DNA from: JBEVJK01 sp963791325
GTDB lineage: Bacteria > Pseudomonadota > Alphaproteobacteria > Rhizobiales > Rhizobiaceae
Length of the DNA stretch: 64,000 nt
NCBI GenBank assembly: GCA_963791325.1
Contig: CAWBRU010000005.1
Span: 1 to 64,000, forward strand
Direction of reading: 5' to 3'
The notes under the pieces are model-generated. The model was not told the origin of the DNA and did not search any database. It saw only the letters and a list, made by a program, of their open reading frames with translations. Position numbers and translations under genes: made by a program. Positions within the stretch are counted from its first letter, which is position 1. Each line of letters begins with the position of its first letter. Below, piece by piece: positions 8,115 to 15,849 of the stretch.

Positions 8115-9043
8115 ACGAGGGTCATGACTTCGTCTTCCACGTCGGCGGGCACGAGGCCGGGCTGTCGGTCGGGCTGGGCCAGCCATTCACCGTGTTCACC
8201 GAAGACTGCTTCTCCGGCAAGCTGACCTCCGTCGAGGGAGAGCCACGCAAGCTGGCGCCTTACCCCAACGTCAATCCGCTCACCGGGCCGATCGCAATCG
8301 AAGATGTCAGTGCCGGCGACATTCTGGCTGTCCGGCTGATCGCCCTCGAGCCGGCGCGCGACTGGGGCGTGGCCACCATCTCGCCGGATTTCGGCTTCCT
8401 GTCGGGCACCCGCGGCGCCCCCAATCTGCAGCCGCCACAGGAGGAGCGGGTCTGGATCTGGCGCTTCTCGCAGGATCGGCGATCGTTGAGCGCCGACACC
8501 CGGTCCGGCCGCAGGCTGAGCGTGCCCTACCGACCCTTTCACGGCACGCTCGGGGTGGCGCCTGCGCATGGCGAGGTCCGGCTCGGACTGGCGCCGGGCG
8601 ATTTCGGCGGCAATCTCGACATTCCGGAGCTGACCGCCGGCGCGACGCTCTACCTGCGCGCCAACCGCGACGGCGGCCATCTCTATATCGGCGATGGCCA
8701 CTACGCCCAGGGCGATGGCGAGATCGCCGGCACCGCCATCGAAGGCGCGTTCCGGACGACACTGACGGTGGAGCGGGCGGCTGCGGACGACAGTTTCGAT
8801 TGGCCGCGGCTGGAGACCGCCACCATGCTTGGCGTGATCGGCTGCGGCCGGCCGGTCGACGATGCGCTGCGCATTGCCGCGGCGGGATTGGTGAAGTGGG
8901 TCGCGGCCCTCAGCGGCTTGACGATGATGGATGCGCATCAACTGGTCAGCCAATCCTGTCGGCTGCGCATCGGCAACCTGGTCAATCCGTCCTTTGCCGT
9001 GCTGTGCTCGATCGAGAAGTCCGTGCTTGCTGGGCTCGTCTAA
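8099..9043 (+). CDS. Acetamidase/formamidase-family protein
   Basis: A 314-residue member of the FmdA/AmdA family of zinc-dependent short-chain amidases, which hydrolyse formamide or acetamide-like substrates. 'FTEDCFSGKL' near the N-terminus, 'HGTLGVAPA' near residue 146, and 'GDFGGNLDIPEL' near residue 166 are conserved family segments, and the C-terminal 'DAHQLVSQSCRLRIGNLVNPSFAV' region is also typical. The best start is GTG at 8099, with GGAG at 8088-8091, overlapping the end of the hydrolase gene. It is the last gene of the operon and faces the anti-sigma gene. Whether it acts on formamide or on an N-formyl product of the nucleoside is unknown. Confidence 0.86.
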   Translation: MVRPLNEGHDFVFHVGGHEAGLSVGLGQPFTVFTEDCFSGKLTSVEGEPRKLAPYPNVNPLTGPIAIEDVSAGDILAVRLIALEPARDWGVATISPDFGFLSGTRGAPNLQPPQEERVWIWRFSQDRRSLSADTRSGRRLSVPYRPFHGTLGVAPAHGEVRLGLAPGDFGGNLDIPELTAGATLYLRANRDGGHLYIGDGHYAQGDGEIAGTAIEGAFRTTLTVERAAADDSFDWPRLETATMLGVIGCGRPVDDALRIAAAGLVKWVAALSGLTMMDAHQLVSQSCRLRIGNLVNPSFAVLCSIEKSVLAGLV

Positions 9044-9045
9044 GA

Positions 9046-9099
9046 GCAATTCCAGGAAAAACAAAGACTTAGTGCGGAGCGCCGTTTCAAAGCAACGGT
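9046..9099. repeat. Possible fragment of a dispersed intergenic repeat
   Basis: Between two convergent genes, the words GAGCAATTCCAGGAAAA and GTGCGGAGCGCCGTTTC resemble a short interspersed repeat I remember from rhizobial genomes. It contains a weak 5-bp hairpin (9082-9086 with 9094-9098) that may help terminate transcription. The identification rests on memory, not on a search. Confidence 0.25.
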
Positions 9100-9107
9100 G
9101 ATCCGTA

Positions 9108-9941
9108 CTAGGTTTGACTGCGGTAGAGCGAAACGAGATTGCGCAGCTCACCCGGTTCAAGGTCCGACACGGCCCAAAACGCAAAGCCTTTGCCGGTCCA
9201 GCGCACGACATGGTAGCCGCCGACATCCAGGCTGACCGGCTCTTGCACCGGCACATCGGCCCCGACCGGCACCGCGAACAAGCTGATCAGGTGCTCATTG
9301 TGGCGATAGACGAGCGACGGCACCGAGCGGCCGCCAAGCACGTCGACGCGACCGCCGACCAGCTGAAAGCCCTTGCCGGCGAGGTTGATCGCCGGCGGCG
9401 AGACGCCGAGCCTGGCGTCGAGCCACGGCTTCACCGTGTGCTGATCAGAAGTCACGACATCGACGGGGTTGGCCGCAAGCAGGCTCCTGCGGTGGCTGTC
9501 GGTGATCGCCGCCTCGAGCTGATCCGTCCGATCGGGCGTGGTCAGCAAGTGGACGCCGCCGCCGCCGAGCACCACGCCCACCAGGGCCGCGGCCGCCAGC
9601 TCGCGCCAGCCGCCGGCCATGCGCCAGCCCGCAGCCGGACGCCGGCCTTGCGCCGGCGGCGGGGACGGCGCGGCCACCACCACCGACGCTGATTTCGCCG
9701 GCGGCGAGCCGGCCAAGGCTTCGATCCGCTGGCGAAAGCCGTCGCCGAGCATCGGCTTGGGCAGCTTGCGCAGCGCAGACTTGGCGGCCTGAATGCGTTC
9801 GTATTCGGTGCGCAAGGCGGGTTCGCTGGCCAGCCGCCGTTCGAAATCGAGCGCGGTTGCCGCGTCGAGCTCGCCATCGGCAAGCGCGTTGAGCAGCAGA
9901 CGCTGCTCCTCCGGCGGGCGGTCTTGGCTGTCGCGGGCCAT
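9108..9941 (-). CDS. Membrane-bound anti-sigma factor (no zinc motif)
   Basis: A 277-residue anti-sigma factor. The N-terminal cytoplasmic part (about 1-80, 'LLLNALADGELDAATALDFERRL') is an anti-sigma domain without the His-Cys-Cys zinc motif; I find no cysteine in the whole protein. A Pro/Ala-rich linker is followed by one membrane span (about residues 112-134, ELAAAALVGVVLGGGGVHLL) and a periplasmic domain of about 140 residues. The ATG overlaps the TGA of the sigma-factor gene (ATGA at 9941), so the pair is translationally coupled. It presumably holds the sigma factor inactive until the periplasmic domain senses a signal. The frame is open further upstream in the sigma gene, but this start fits the family. 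Confidence 0.85.
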   Translation of the reverse strand: MARDSQDRPPEEQRLLLNALADGELDAATALDFERRLASEPALRTEYERIQAAKSALRKLPKPMLGDGFRQRIEALAGSPPAKSASVVVAAPSPPPAQGRRPAAGWRMAGGWRELAAAALVGVVLGGGGVHLLTTPDRTDQLEAAITDSHRRSLLAANPVDVVTSDQHTVKPWLDARLGVSPPAINLAGKGFQLVGGRVDVLGGRSVPSLVYRHNEHLISLFAVPVGADVPVQEPVSLDVGGYHVVRWTGKGFAFWAVSDLEPGELRNLVSLYRSQT

Positions 9942-10537
9942 CAGCTGCTCCGCCTGATGGCTGCGGCGAGCTGTGCCCGCCCGCGCGAGAGCCGCGACAT
10001 GACCGTGCCGATCGGCACCGCCAGCATGCTTGCGATCTCCTTGTAGCTCAGCTCGTTGATGTCGCGCATCACCAACACCTCGCGATAGGGTAGGGCAAGG
10101 GTCTGCAGCGCCCGTGCGATCTCTGCGGCATCGGCCTGGCGCATGAGCTCGACCTCCTGCTCCGGCTCGTCCAGAGCCCGCTCGCCGGCGGCGTCCTCGA
10201 CCTCGGCCATGTCGCCCACCAGCACCAAGCTTCGTGGGCGGTTCTTGGCCAGCCATTGGAAACAGGCGTTGCGCACGATCGCCAGCAGCCAGGGGCGGGC
10301 GCCGCGCCCGGCGTAGCTGCCGATGCCCGAAAGAGCCTGCACGCAGGCGTCCTGAACCACGTCTTCGGCGTCGTCGGCATTGCCGGTCAGCCAGCGGGCG
10401 AGCGCCAGGGCGTCCACGAGATGTGGCATAACGACCTGTCGAAAGCGCTCGTTCGCGGATTCGCTGTCCAAAGAAACCGGCTTCTCGAAACCGGCGCGCG
10501 CCGCGATTTCTCTGCGCGCGCCGGACGTGATCATCAT
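9941..10537 (-). CDS. ECF RNA polymerase sigma factor
   Basis: A 198-residue extracytoplasmic-function sigma-70 factor. Region 2 is visible as 'LTGNADDAEDVVQDACVQAL' (about residues 51-70), and region 4 as 'LPYREVLVMRDINELSYKEIASMLAVPIGTVMSRLSRGR' near the C-terminus, including a clear helix-turn-helix. The start at 10537 is chosen because its ATG overlaps the TGA of the cupredoxin gene, the same ATGA coupling seen with the anti-sigma gene downstream. It is encoded within a minus-strand operon of metallophosphoesterase, cupredoxin, sigma and anti-sigma, suggesting control of an envelope or metal/redox response. The regulon cannot be inferred. Confidence 0.9.
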   Translation of the reverse strand: MMITSGARREIAARAGFEKPVSLDSESANERFRQVVMPHLVDALALARWLTGNADDAEDVVQDACVQALSGIGSYAGRGARPWLLAIVRNACFQWLAKNRPRSLVLVGDMAEVEDAAGERALDEPEQEVELMRQADAAEIARALQTLALPYREVLVMRDINELSYKEIASMLAVPIGTVMSRLSRGRAQLAAAIRRSS

Positions 10538-10893
10538 GGCGTGACGGTCACCTTGCCATGCATGAACGGATGAAGGCCACACACATAGGCGTAATCGCCA
10601 GCCGCGGTGAAGGTGAAGGAGAACGCATCATCCGTGTCGAGCGCCTTGGACCGGAAGCTGCCGTTTTCGGCGACCACCGTGTGGACCATGTCGTCGCCGT
10701 TGCGGAAGGTCACCGTGGTGCCGATCGGGACCGTGATCTGTTCGGGCGAAAAGGCGAAATTGCCGATCTCGATCACTTGCTCCTTGGCGAAGGACGGCTC
10801 GCTGCCAAGCGGTCCGGCGATGCCGAGCGCGGCCAGAACAAGCACCAGATTGCGGCACCCGTTGCAGGTTTTCAGCGTCGCGGGGACGGCCAT
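10534..10893 (-). CDS. Exported cupredoxin-domain protein
   Basis: A 119-residue plastocyanin/azurin-like blue copper protein. A signal peptide (about residues 1-36, ending SFA) leads to the periplasm. The type 1 copper ligands can all be seen: His71 (in DDMVHTVV), Cys105, His108 and Met111 (CGLHPFM). It could carry electrons or bind copper in the envelope. The gene is two bases from the metallophosphoesterase stop and overlaps the sigma-factor start, so it belongs to the sigma/anti-sigma operon. Similar small cupredoxins take part in amine or methylamine oxidation, but no partner dehydrogenase is present here. Confidence 0.9.
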   Translation of the reverse strand: MAVPATLKTCNGCRNLVLVLAALGIAGPLGSEPSFAKEQVIEIGNFAFSPEQITVPIGTTVTFRNGDDMVHTVVAENGSFRSKALDTDDAFSFTFTAAGDYAYVCGLHPFMHGKVTVTP

Positions 10894-10894
10894 G

Positions 10895-11860
10895 TCATTT
10901 GCCCGCCAATGTGCTGTCGATCAGCGCCAGCTCGGTCTTGCCGACCGTGAAGGCGACATCGGTGATGCCGAGATAGCCGCGCAAGGCGTCGGCCGGGACC
11001 GTCATCGGCCCGGGCGAGGCGGCTGTGCCGGGCGCCGGCTGCGGGAAGGCCGTCGAGCGGGCGGTGTGGAAAGTGACGTTGCCCTCGACCTTCTGCATGA
11101 TCTGATGAATGTGGCCGTTGAGAACCGTCACGGAGCCGAACCGTTTCAGCATCGTCAAGGCTTGGGCACTGTCGGCAGTGCCCCAGCCCCATTGCGGATA
11201 GACGCTCCAGAGCGGGATATGGGCGAACACCACGATCGGGGTCGACGACGACAGGCCTTTCAGATCATCGGCCAGCCAGGCAAGCTGCTCGGCCCCGAGA
11301 TTGCCGAGGCCGCCCGCCTTGAGATCGACGACGTTGACCAGCCCGACGAAGTGGACGCCATTCTGGTCGAAGGCATACCAGCCGGCACCCTTGGCGTTGC
11401 GGCCGTAGCGATCGAGGTAGGCCTGGCCGAGGCCGTCATCAAGCATGTCGTGCTCGCCCGGCACGTAGTGAACGTCGAGGCCGGTGCCGCCGATGATCTG
11501 GCTGGCATCATCGAACTGCCCGGCGGTAGACAGATGGGTGATGTCGCCGGTGTGGATCATGAATGATGGGCGCTTGCGCAAGGTCTTGACCTTGCCGATC
11601 GCCTCCTTGAGGGTGTCGAGGGCATGCGGATTGGCCGCCTTGTCGAAGCCGACATGGCTGTCCGAGATCTGCAGGAAGGTGAAGCCTTTCTCGGCAGCCT
11701 GAGCGGCCTCGGCAGCGCCGAGCAGGCCGAGGGACTTCGGAATTCCGCCGGAAACCGTCCACAGGACACCTGTCCCGGCCCAGATCATGCATTCCAATGC
11801 GTGCCTGCGGGTGACCCCTTCAGGCTTGTTGTCGTCGTCTTGGTCTCGAAGCACTTTCAT
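10895..11860 (-). CDS. Calcineurin-like metallophosphoesterase, exported (Tat-like)
   Basis: A 321-residue metallophosphoesterase. A twin-arginine-like start (TRRHALECMIWAGTG, residues 17-31) and an Ala-rich cleavage region near residue 55 indicate export. The dimetal ligands follow the family order: D67/H69 (DSH), D106 (GD), H137/D138, H214 (FAHIP), H250 and H252 (GHIH). The usual GNHD motif reads GEHD (136 is Glu instead of Asn). It is the first gene of the operon that continues with cupredoxin, sigma and anti-sigma genes, and would act on a phosphate ester in the periplasm. Substrate unknown. Confidence 0.88.
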   Translation of the reverse strand: MKVLRDQDDDNKPEGVTRRHALECMIWAGTGVLWTVSGGIPKSLGLLGAAEAAQAAEKGFTFLQISDSHVGFDKAANPHALDTLKEAIGKVKTLRKRPSFMIHTGDITHLSTAGQFDDASQIIGGTGLDVHYVPGEHDMLDDGLGQAYLDRYGRNAKGAGWYAFDQNGVHFVGLVNVVDLKAGGLGNLGAEQLAWLADDLKGLSSSTPIVVFAHIPLWSVYPQWGWGTADSAQALTMLKRFGSVTVLNGHIHQIMQKVEGNVTFHTARSTAFPQPAPGTAASPGPMTVPADALRGYLGITDVAFTVGKTELALIDSTLAGK

Positions 11861-11919
11861 TCTCCCTGGCTCAAAGCCGCATTGCCGCGGTCAGCAAGGA
11901 GATGAGAAAAGCGCCGCGC

Positions 11920-13188
11920 TTATTCCGTCTGACGGGAGGCCTTCCGTTCACGCTTGCGTGAGGCGCGCGTGTCGGGCGCCTCGAGCGTGTAGAGCTCGCG
12001 GTCCTCGGCAACGCCGCGCAGCCGATGCCAGCCGAGGCTCGCAGTCGGCCGTCCGCAGATCGCGGCGAACCCGGCCGACATCACCAGCGGCGTGCCGAGT
12101 TCTCCGCACAACGCCTCCATCCGGCTCGACTCATTGACCGCCGAGCCGACCACGGTGAAATCGAGCCGGTTGGCCGAGCCAATATTGCCGTAGAAGATCT
12201 CGCCGAGATGTAGCGCGATGTCGAGCTCGAGCCGGCTTTCCGGCGGCATGGCCTGGTTGATGTCGCAATTTCGCGCCAGCGCATCCGTCGCGGCGTCGAC
12301 CGCTGCCCGGCTGGCGGCGACCTTGTCGCGGTCCCCGTCGATGGGAAAGACGGCAAGCAGGCCGTCACCCATGAATTTGAGAATGTCGCCGCCGCGGCTG
12401 GTGGTCGGCTCCGCCATAGCGTCGAAATGCGTATCGAGCAGGCCGATGACCTGGTCCGCTGCGGTGCGGTCGGCGAAACGGGTAAAGCCGCGCAGATCGG
12501 CCATCAGCAGCGCCGCGTAAACCGTTTCGCCGCGGCCGCGCTGGATCTCGCCGCGGAGCACCCGGCGGCCGGCCGACAGACCGACATAGGTGTCGAGCAG
12601 GCTCGCGGCGACATCGAACAGCGCGATGCGATAGGCGGCCAGCGCCAGCGGCATCACCAGACGGTCGATCAGCGCCAACTCGTCGTCGTGGAAGCCGTCG
12701 GGCCGGTCCGCGGTGAACGACATGGCAATGCCTTCAAGCGTCGGCGCCTCCGGGTTGCGAAACGGCGTCAGCGCCGCGAAATAATCGGTCGCGCCGGCCG
12801 CTTTCAAGGTGGCGAGGATGGCGAAGTCTTCCACGCCCTCGCCGGTTTCCAGCCGCCAGCGGCGCCGCAGCTGGTTGCTGGCGAGCATCGCCCCGAACGG
12901 GCTGGTCTGGAACAGGTTTGCGCCTCGGGCGTGGTCGATCGCTTCCGGGCTCGCGCCGGTTTCCCGCCGCCAGACCGCGCCGACGATGCGCACGGCAGGG
13001 TGGACCGTCGGCATCGAAAGATAGACGCGAGAGACGGCAAACCCCCGTTCGAGAAGTCTCTGCCCGAGGCCGCTGACCAAGGCTTCGATACTGGAGGCCA
13101 ACACGCCTTCGGCGATGATCCAGTCGACGAGATCGGCATGGGTGATGGACATGATGACATCGTCTCCGCTTTCGAGGGGCATGGCCAA
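11920..13188 (-). CDS. Class III adenylate/guanylate cyclase
   Basis: Up to 422 residues; a second in-frame ATG twelve codons downstream (13152) gives MSITHADLVDWII and is equally plausible. The N-terminal half (about 1-210) is a sensor region of unknown ligand. The C-terminal half is a class III cyclase domain: first metal-binding Asp in 'MADLRGFTRF' (about residue 230), second in 'LKFMGDGLLAVF', and the transition-state Asn/Arg in 'VNESSRMEAL'. It would make cAMP (or cGMP) in the cytoplasm; no membrane span is evident. A basic C-terminal tail (ASRKRERKASR) is present. It is a single gene, divergent from the YCII gene. Confidence 0.9.
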   Translation of the reverse strand: MAMPLESGDDVIMSITHADLVDWIIAEGVLASSIEALVSGLGQRLLERGFAVSRVYLSMPTVHPAVRIVGAVWRRETGASPEAIDHARGANLFQTSPFGAMLASNQLRRRWRLETGEGVEDFAILATLKAAGATDYFAALTPFRNPEAPTLEGIAMSFTADRPDGFHDDELALIDRLVMPLALAAYRIALFDVAASLLDTYVGLSAGRRVLRGEIQRGRGETVYAALLMADLRGFTRFADRTAADQVIGLLDTHFDAMAEPTTSRGGDILKFMGDGLLAVFPIDGDRDKVAASRAAVDAATDALARNCDINQAMPPESRLELDIALHLGEIFYGNIGSANRLDFTVVGSAVNESSRMEALCGELGTPLVMSAGFAAICGRPTASLGWHRLRGVAEDRELYTLEAPDTRASRKRERKASRQTE

Positions 13189-13339
13189 GCGCCCGCGGGT
13201 TTACATGTGTGCGCTCACGCCCGGCTGCAAATCCGCAAAAAAATCTCGGCGAGACTGTCGATCCGGTGCGCCATGGTTCGTCCTGGAGGTAGAGCCGCTT
13301 CTCCCGTGCGGCCGCGATCGAACAGAAGGAGATCGGACT

Positions 13340-13774
13340 ATGCGGTTTATGGTGATCGTGCGAGCGACCAAGGACACCGAGGCGGGCATGATGCCGAGCC
13401 AGGAGCTGCTCGAGGCGATGATGAAATACAATGAGGAACTGGTAAAGGCCGGCATCATGCTCGCGGGCGATGGTCTGCAGCCGAGTTCCAAGGGCGCCCG
13501 GGTCCGCTTCTCCGGCGACAAGCGCATGGTGATCGATGGCCCCTTCACCGAGACCAAGGAGCTGATCGCCGGTTTCTGGATCTGGCAGATCGGCTCGCTT
13601 GCCGAGGCCATCGAATGGGTCAAGCGCTGCCCAAATCCCGCTCCGGGCGAATCCGAGATCGAGATCCGGCAGATCTTTGAGACGGAGGATTTCGGCGCGG
13701 CAGCCACCGACGAGCTGATCGCGACGGAAAAGCGTCTGCGCAGTCAATCCGAGCAGCTGCGCAACCGGTCCTGA
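13340..13774 (+). CDS. YCII/DGPF-domain protein
   Basis: A 144-residue protein with the YCII-related fold and the hallmark DGPF motif (VIDGPFTETKELIAGFW, about residues 73-89). The start is the ATG at 13340 with AGAAGGAG at 13324-13331 as ribosome binding site. Proteins of this type are usually encoded beside ECF sigma factors of the SigJ/ECF42 kind; here no such partner is adjacent, as the nearest ECF gene lies 2.8 kb away behind the cyclase. Function unknown; some relatives are proposed to be small-molecule-binding or dioxygenase-like regulators. Confidence 0.88.
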   Translation: MRFMVIVRATKDTEAGMMPSQELLEAMMKYNEELVKAGIMLAGDGLQPSSKGARVRFSGDKRMVIDGPFTETKELIAGFWIWQIGSLAEAIEWVKRCPNPAPGESEIEIRQIFETEDFGAAATDELIATEKRLRSQSEQLRNRS

Positions 13775-13879
13775 GCTCGGCCGAGACACGGGGGGCGGAA
13801 CGTCATGATTCCGCCCCCAACGACGCATCTCCATGAGGCGAGACGACGCACCGACCGCACGGATGTTGATGGCGAATGA

Positions 13880-13909
13880 TCGTTCGCATAAATTGCGAAC
13901 GAACGTTCA
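13880..13909. promoter_or_regulatory. Probable TetR operator (palindromes upstream of tetR-RND operon)
   Basis: A perfect 9-bp inverted repeat, TCGTTCGCA (13880-13888) and TGCGAACGA (13894-13902), flanks a TAAAT spacer. Directly after it comes a second palindrome, GAACGTTC (13901-13908). Such CGTTC/GAACG repeats are typical operators of AcrR-type TetR repressors. The site lies 29-58 bases before the tetR ATG, so autoregulation together with the efflux genes is likely. Confidence 0.75.
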
Positions 13910-13937
13910 CTCTTTAAATTGTGCGCACGAGATCCTG

Positions 13938-14603
13938 ATGACCCTGGCCGACACCGTCGATTTCGCCCTTGATCCGGATGGCCAGATTCCGTCGCGCTCG
14001 GAGCGCCGCGATCAGCAGGTTCAGCGCATTCTGGAAGCGGCCAAGGCCTGCTTTCTGCGCTCCGGCTTTCAGGGTGCCTCGATGCACCAGATCTGCCGTG
14101 AGGTCGGCATGAGCCCCGGTGCGCTCTACCGCTATTTTCCATCGAAGGAAGCCATCATCGAGGCGATCTGCGAGGCCAACCGCAAGCAGGATGCGGCCAA
14201 GTTCGCGGCGATGGACAGAAATCCTTGCGTGGTCGACGGCTTCGTCGGCTGCGCCATGGATCACATCCGCTTCACCCACGATCACGGCAATGCGCCGATC
14301 TTTGCCGAGATTGCGACCGAGTCGCTGCGCAACGAGACCATTCGGGCCATCGGCGAGCGCTGCATGGGGGAGGTCCAGGAGATGTTCCGCAACTATCTCC
14401 AGGGCGCGCTCGACCGCGGCCAGATCGATCCCGTGGTGGAGCTCGATGCGCTGCTGCCGATGATCATGGCGGTCGGCCAGGGTTTGGCGATCACCGACCT
14501 GCCGGCCGCCGGCGTGTCCTATGAAAGGATCGAGACGATGTTGCGGTCCTTGACGGAAGCGCTGCTGCGGCCGCGCAACCCGTGCGCCTGCACGCCTGCC
14601 TGA
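13938..14603 (+). CDS. TetR/AcrR-family transcriptional regulator
   Basis: A 221-residue repressor. The N-terminal helix-turn-helix spans about residues 22-68 ('GASMHQICREVGMSPGALYRYFPSKEAIIEAI'), followed by an all-helical ligand domain. The ATG at 13938 is preferred over upstream in-frame starts because these would begin inside the palindromic operator region and add an unconserved extension. It is 28 bases upstream of the RND adaptor gene in the same direction and is likely the local repressor of the efflux operon, responding to a toxic amphiphile or a similar substrate. Confidence 0.9.
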   Translation: MTLADTVDFALDPDGQIPSRSERRDQQVQRILEAAKACFLRSGFQGASMHQICREVGMSPGALYRYFPSKEAIIEAICEANRKQDAAKFAAMDRNPCVVDGFVGCAMDHIRFTHDHGNAPIFAEIATESLRNETIRAIGERCMGEVQEMFRNYLQGALDRGQIDPVVELDALLPMIMAVGQGLAITDLPAAGVSYERIETMLRSLTEALLRPRNPCACTPA

Positions 14604-14631
14604 GACATTCGCCTCCTTTCGTGAGCTCCCG

Positions 14632-15849
14632 ATGAAGATCCGAACCCTCCTGGTATGCGCAGTTGTGGCCGCGGTGGCGGCCGGCGCCGGCTTCGCCGCC
14701 TTGCCGGAGCATGTCTTCGCCAAAAGCGAGACTGCGGCTGCTGTCCCGGCCAAGGCAGCGCCGCCGGCCATCCGGGTGGTTGCCGCCGCGCCGCGCGAGC
14801 TGATCGAAAGGCTTGCCGTCAATGGCACGGTCATCGCCCGCGAGGAGGCGGCTGCCGGGACCGACCTCAGCGGGTTGACCGTCGTGGCGCTCAACGCCGA
14901 TGAGGGCGATCTCGTCAAGAAGGGCCAGGTGCTCGCTGTCCTCGACCGCTCCGGGCTCGACGCGCAGATGGCGCAGGCCGATGCCAGCCGCGCCCAAGCG
15001 GATGCCACCATCGCCCAGATGCAGGCGCAGATCGGCGACACCGAGGTCGGCGTCCGCCAGGCGCAGGAGGAGCTCAACCGGGCCAAGGCGCTGCAGGAGA
15101 AGGGCGTCGCAGCCAAAATGCAGTTCGACAACGCCGTCAATGCCTTCGACAGTGCCCGGGCCAAGCTCGGTTCGGCCGAGAAGGCGATGGCCGCATCGCA
15201 GGCGCAGCTCGGCGTGATCGATGCGCAGAAGGCCAATATTGCGCTGCAGATCACCAAGTCCGAGGTCAAGGCACCCGCCGACGGTCTGGTGCTCGCCCGC
15301 AATGCCACCTTGGGCGGAATCGTCTCGTCGACCGGCGGCCCGTTGTTCCGCATCGCCATTTCCGGCGAGCTCGAATTTGCCGCGGCGGTGGCTGAGACGG
15401 CGCTGCCGCGGCTCAAACCCGGCATGAAGGCCACCGTCGTGCCGGCCGGCGGCGACCCGATCGAAGGCACGATCCGGCGCATCTCGCCCGAGGTCGACCA
15501 GAAGTCGCGGCTCGGCACCCTCCGCATCAAGTTCGGCCAGGACGGCAGCGGCCGCGTCCGCGCCGGCAGCTACGCCCGCGGCGAGATCGAGGCGCTGCGG
15601 CGCACCGGCCTGGCGGTGCCCGCCTCTGCCGTCACCTTCCAGGGCGAGGCGCCGTTTCTCCAGGTCGTCGAGAACGGCAAGGTCAGGAGCGTTGCGGTGA
15701 CGCTCGGAGCCCGTGCGGAGGGTCAGGTCGAAGTCCTTTCCGGGATCGTCGAGGGCACCGAAGTGGTCGCGCGCGCCGGCACTTTCGTTGCTGACGGCGA
15801 CCTGGTCACGCCCGTGCGCGACGAACAAACCGGAGCGATCGCGCGATGA
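14632..15849 (+). CDS. RND efflux periplasmic adaptor subunit
   Basis: A 405-residue membrane fusion protein of the HlyD/AcrA class. An N-terminal signal or anchor (about residues 1-31) is followed by the first lipoyl half, a long alpha-helical hairpin rich in Gln and Ala (about residues 105-200, with predicted coiled coil), the second lipoyl half (APADGLVLARNATLGGIV), a beta-barrel and a membrane-proximal domain. It links the inner-membrane pump to an outer-membrane channel, and no channel gene is present nearby. Its stop codon overlaps the pump's ATG (ATGA at 15846). Confidence 0.92.
   Translation: MKIRTLLVCAVVAAVAAGAGFAALPEHVFAKSETAAAVPAKAAPPAIRVVAAAPRELIERLAVNGTVIAREEAAAGTDLSGLTVVALNADEGDLVKKGQVLAVLDRSGLDAQMAQADASRAQADATIAQMQAQIGDTEVGVRQAQEELNRAKALQEKGVAAKMQFDNAVNAFDSARAKLGSAEKAMAASQAQLGVIDAQKANIALQITKSEVKAPADGLVLARNATLGGIVSSTGGPLFRIAISGELEFAAAVAETALPRLKPGMKATVVPAGGDPIEGTIRRISPEVDQKSRLGTLRIKFGQDGSGRVRAGSYARGEIEALRRTGLAVPASAVTFQGEAPFLQVVENGKVRSVAVTLGARAEGQVEVLSGIVEGTEVVARAGTFVADGDLVTPVRDEQTGAIAR

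Noticed and set aside
9082..9098. Rho-independent terminator between the formamidase and anti-sigma genes
   Set aside because: Only a 5-bp stem and no U-tract; reported only as part of a possible dispersed repeat.
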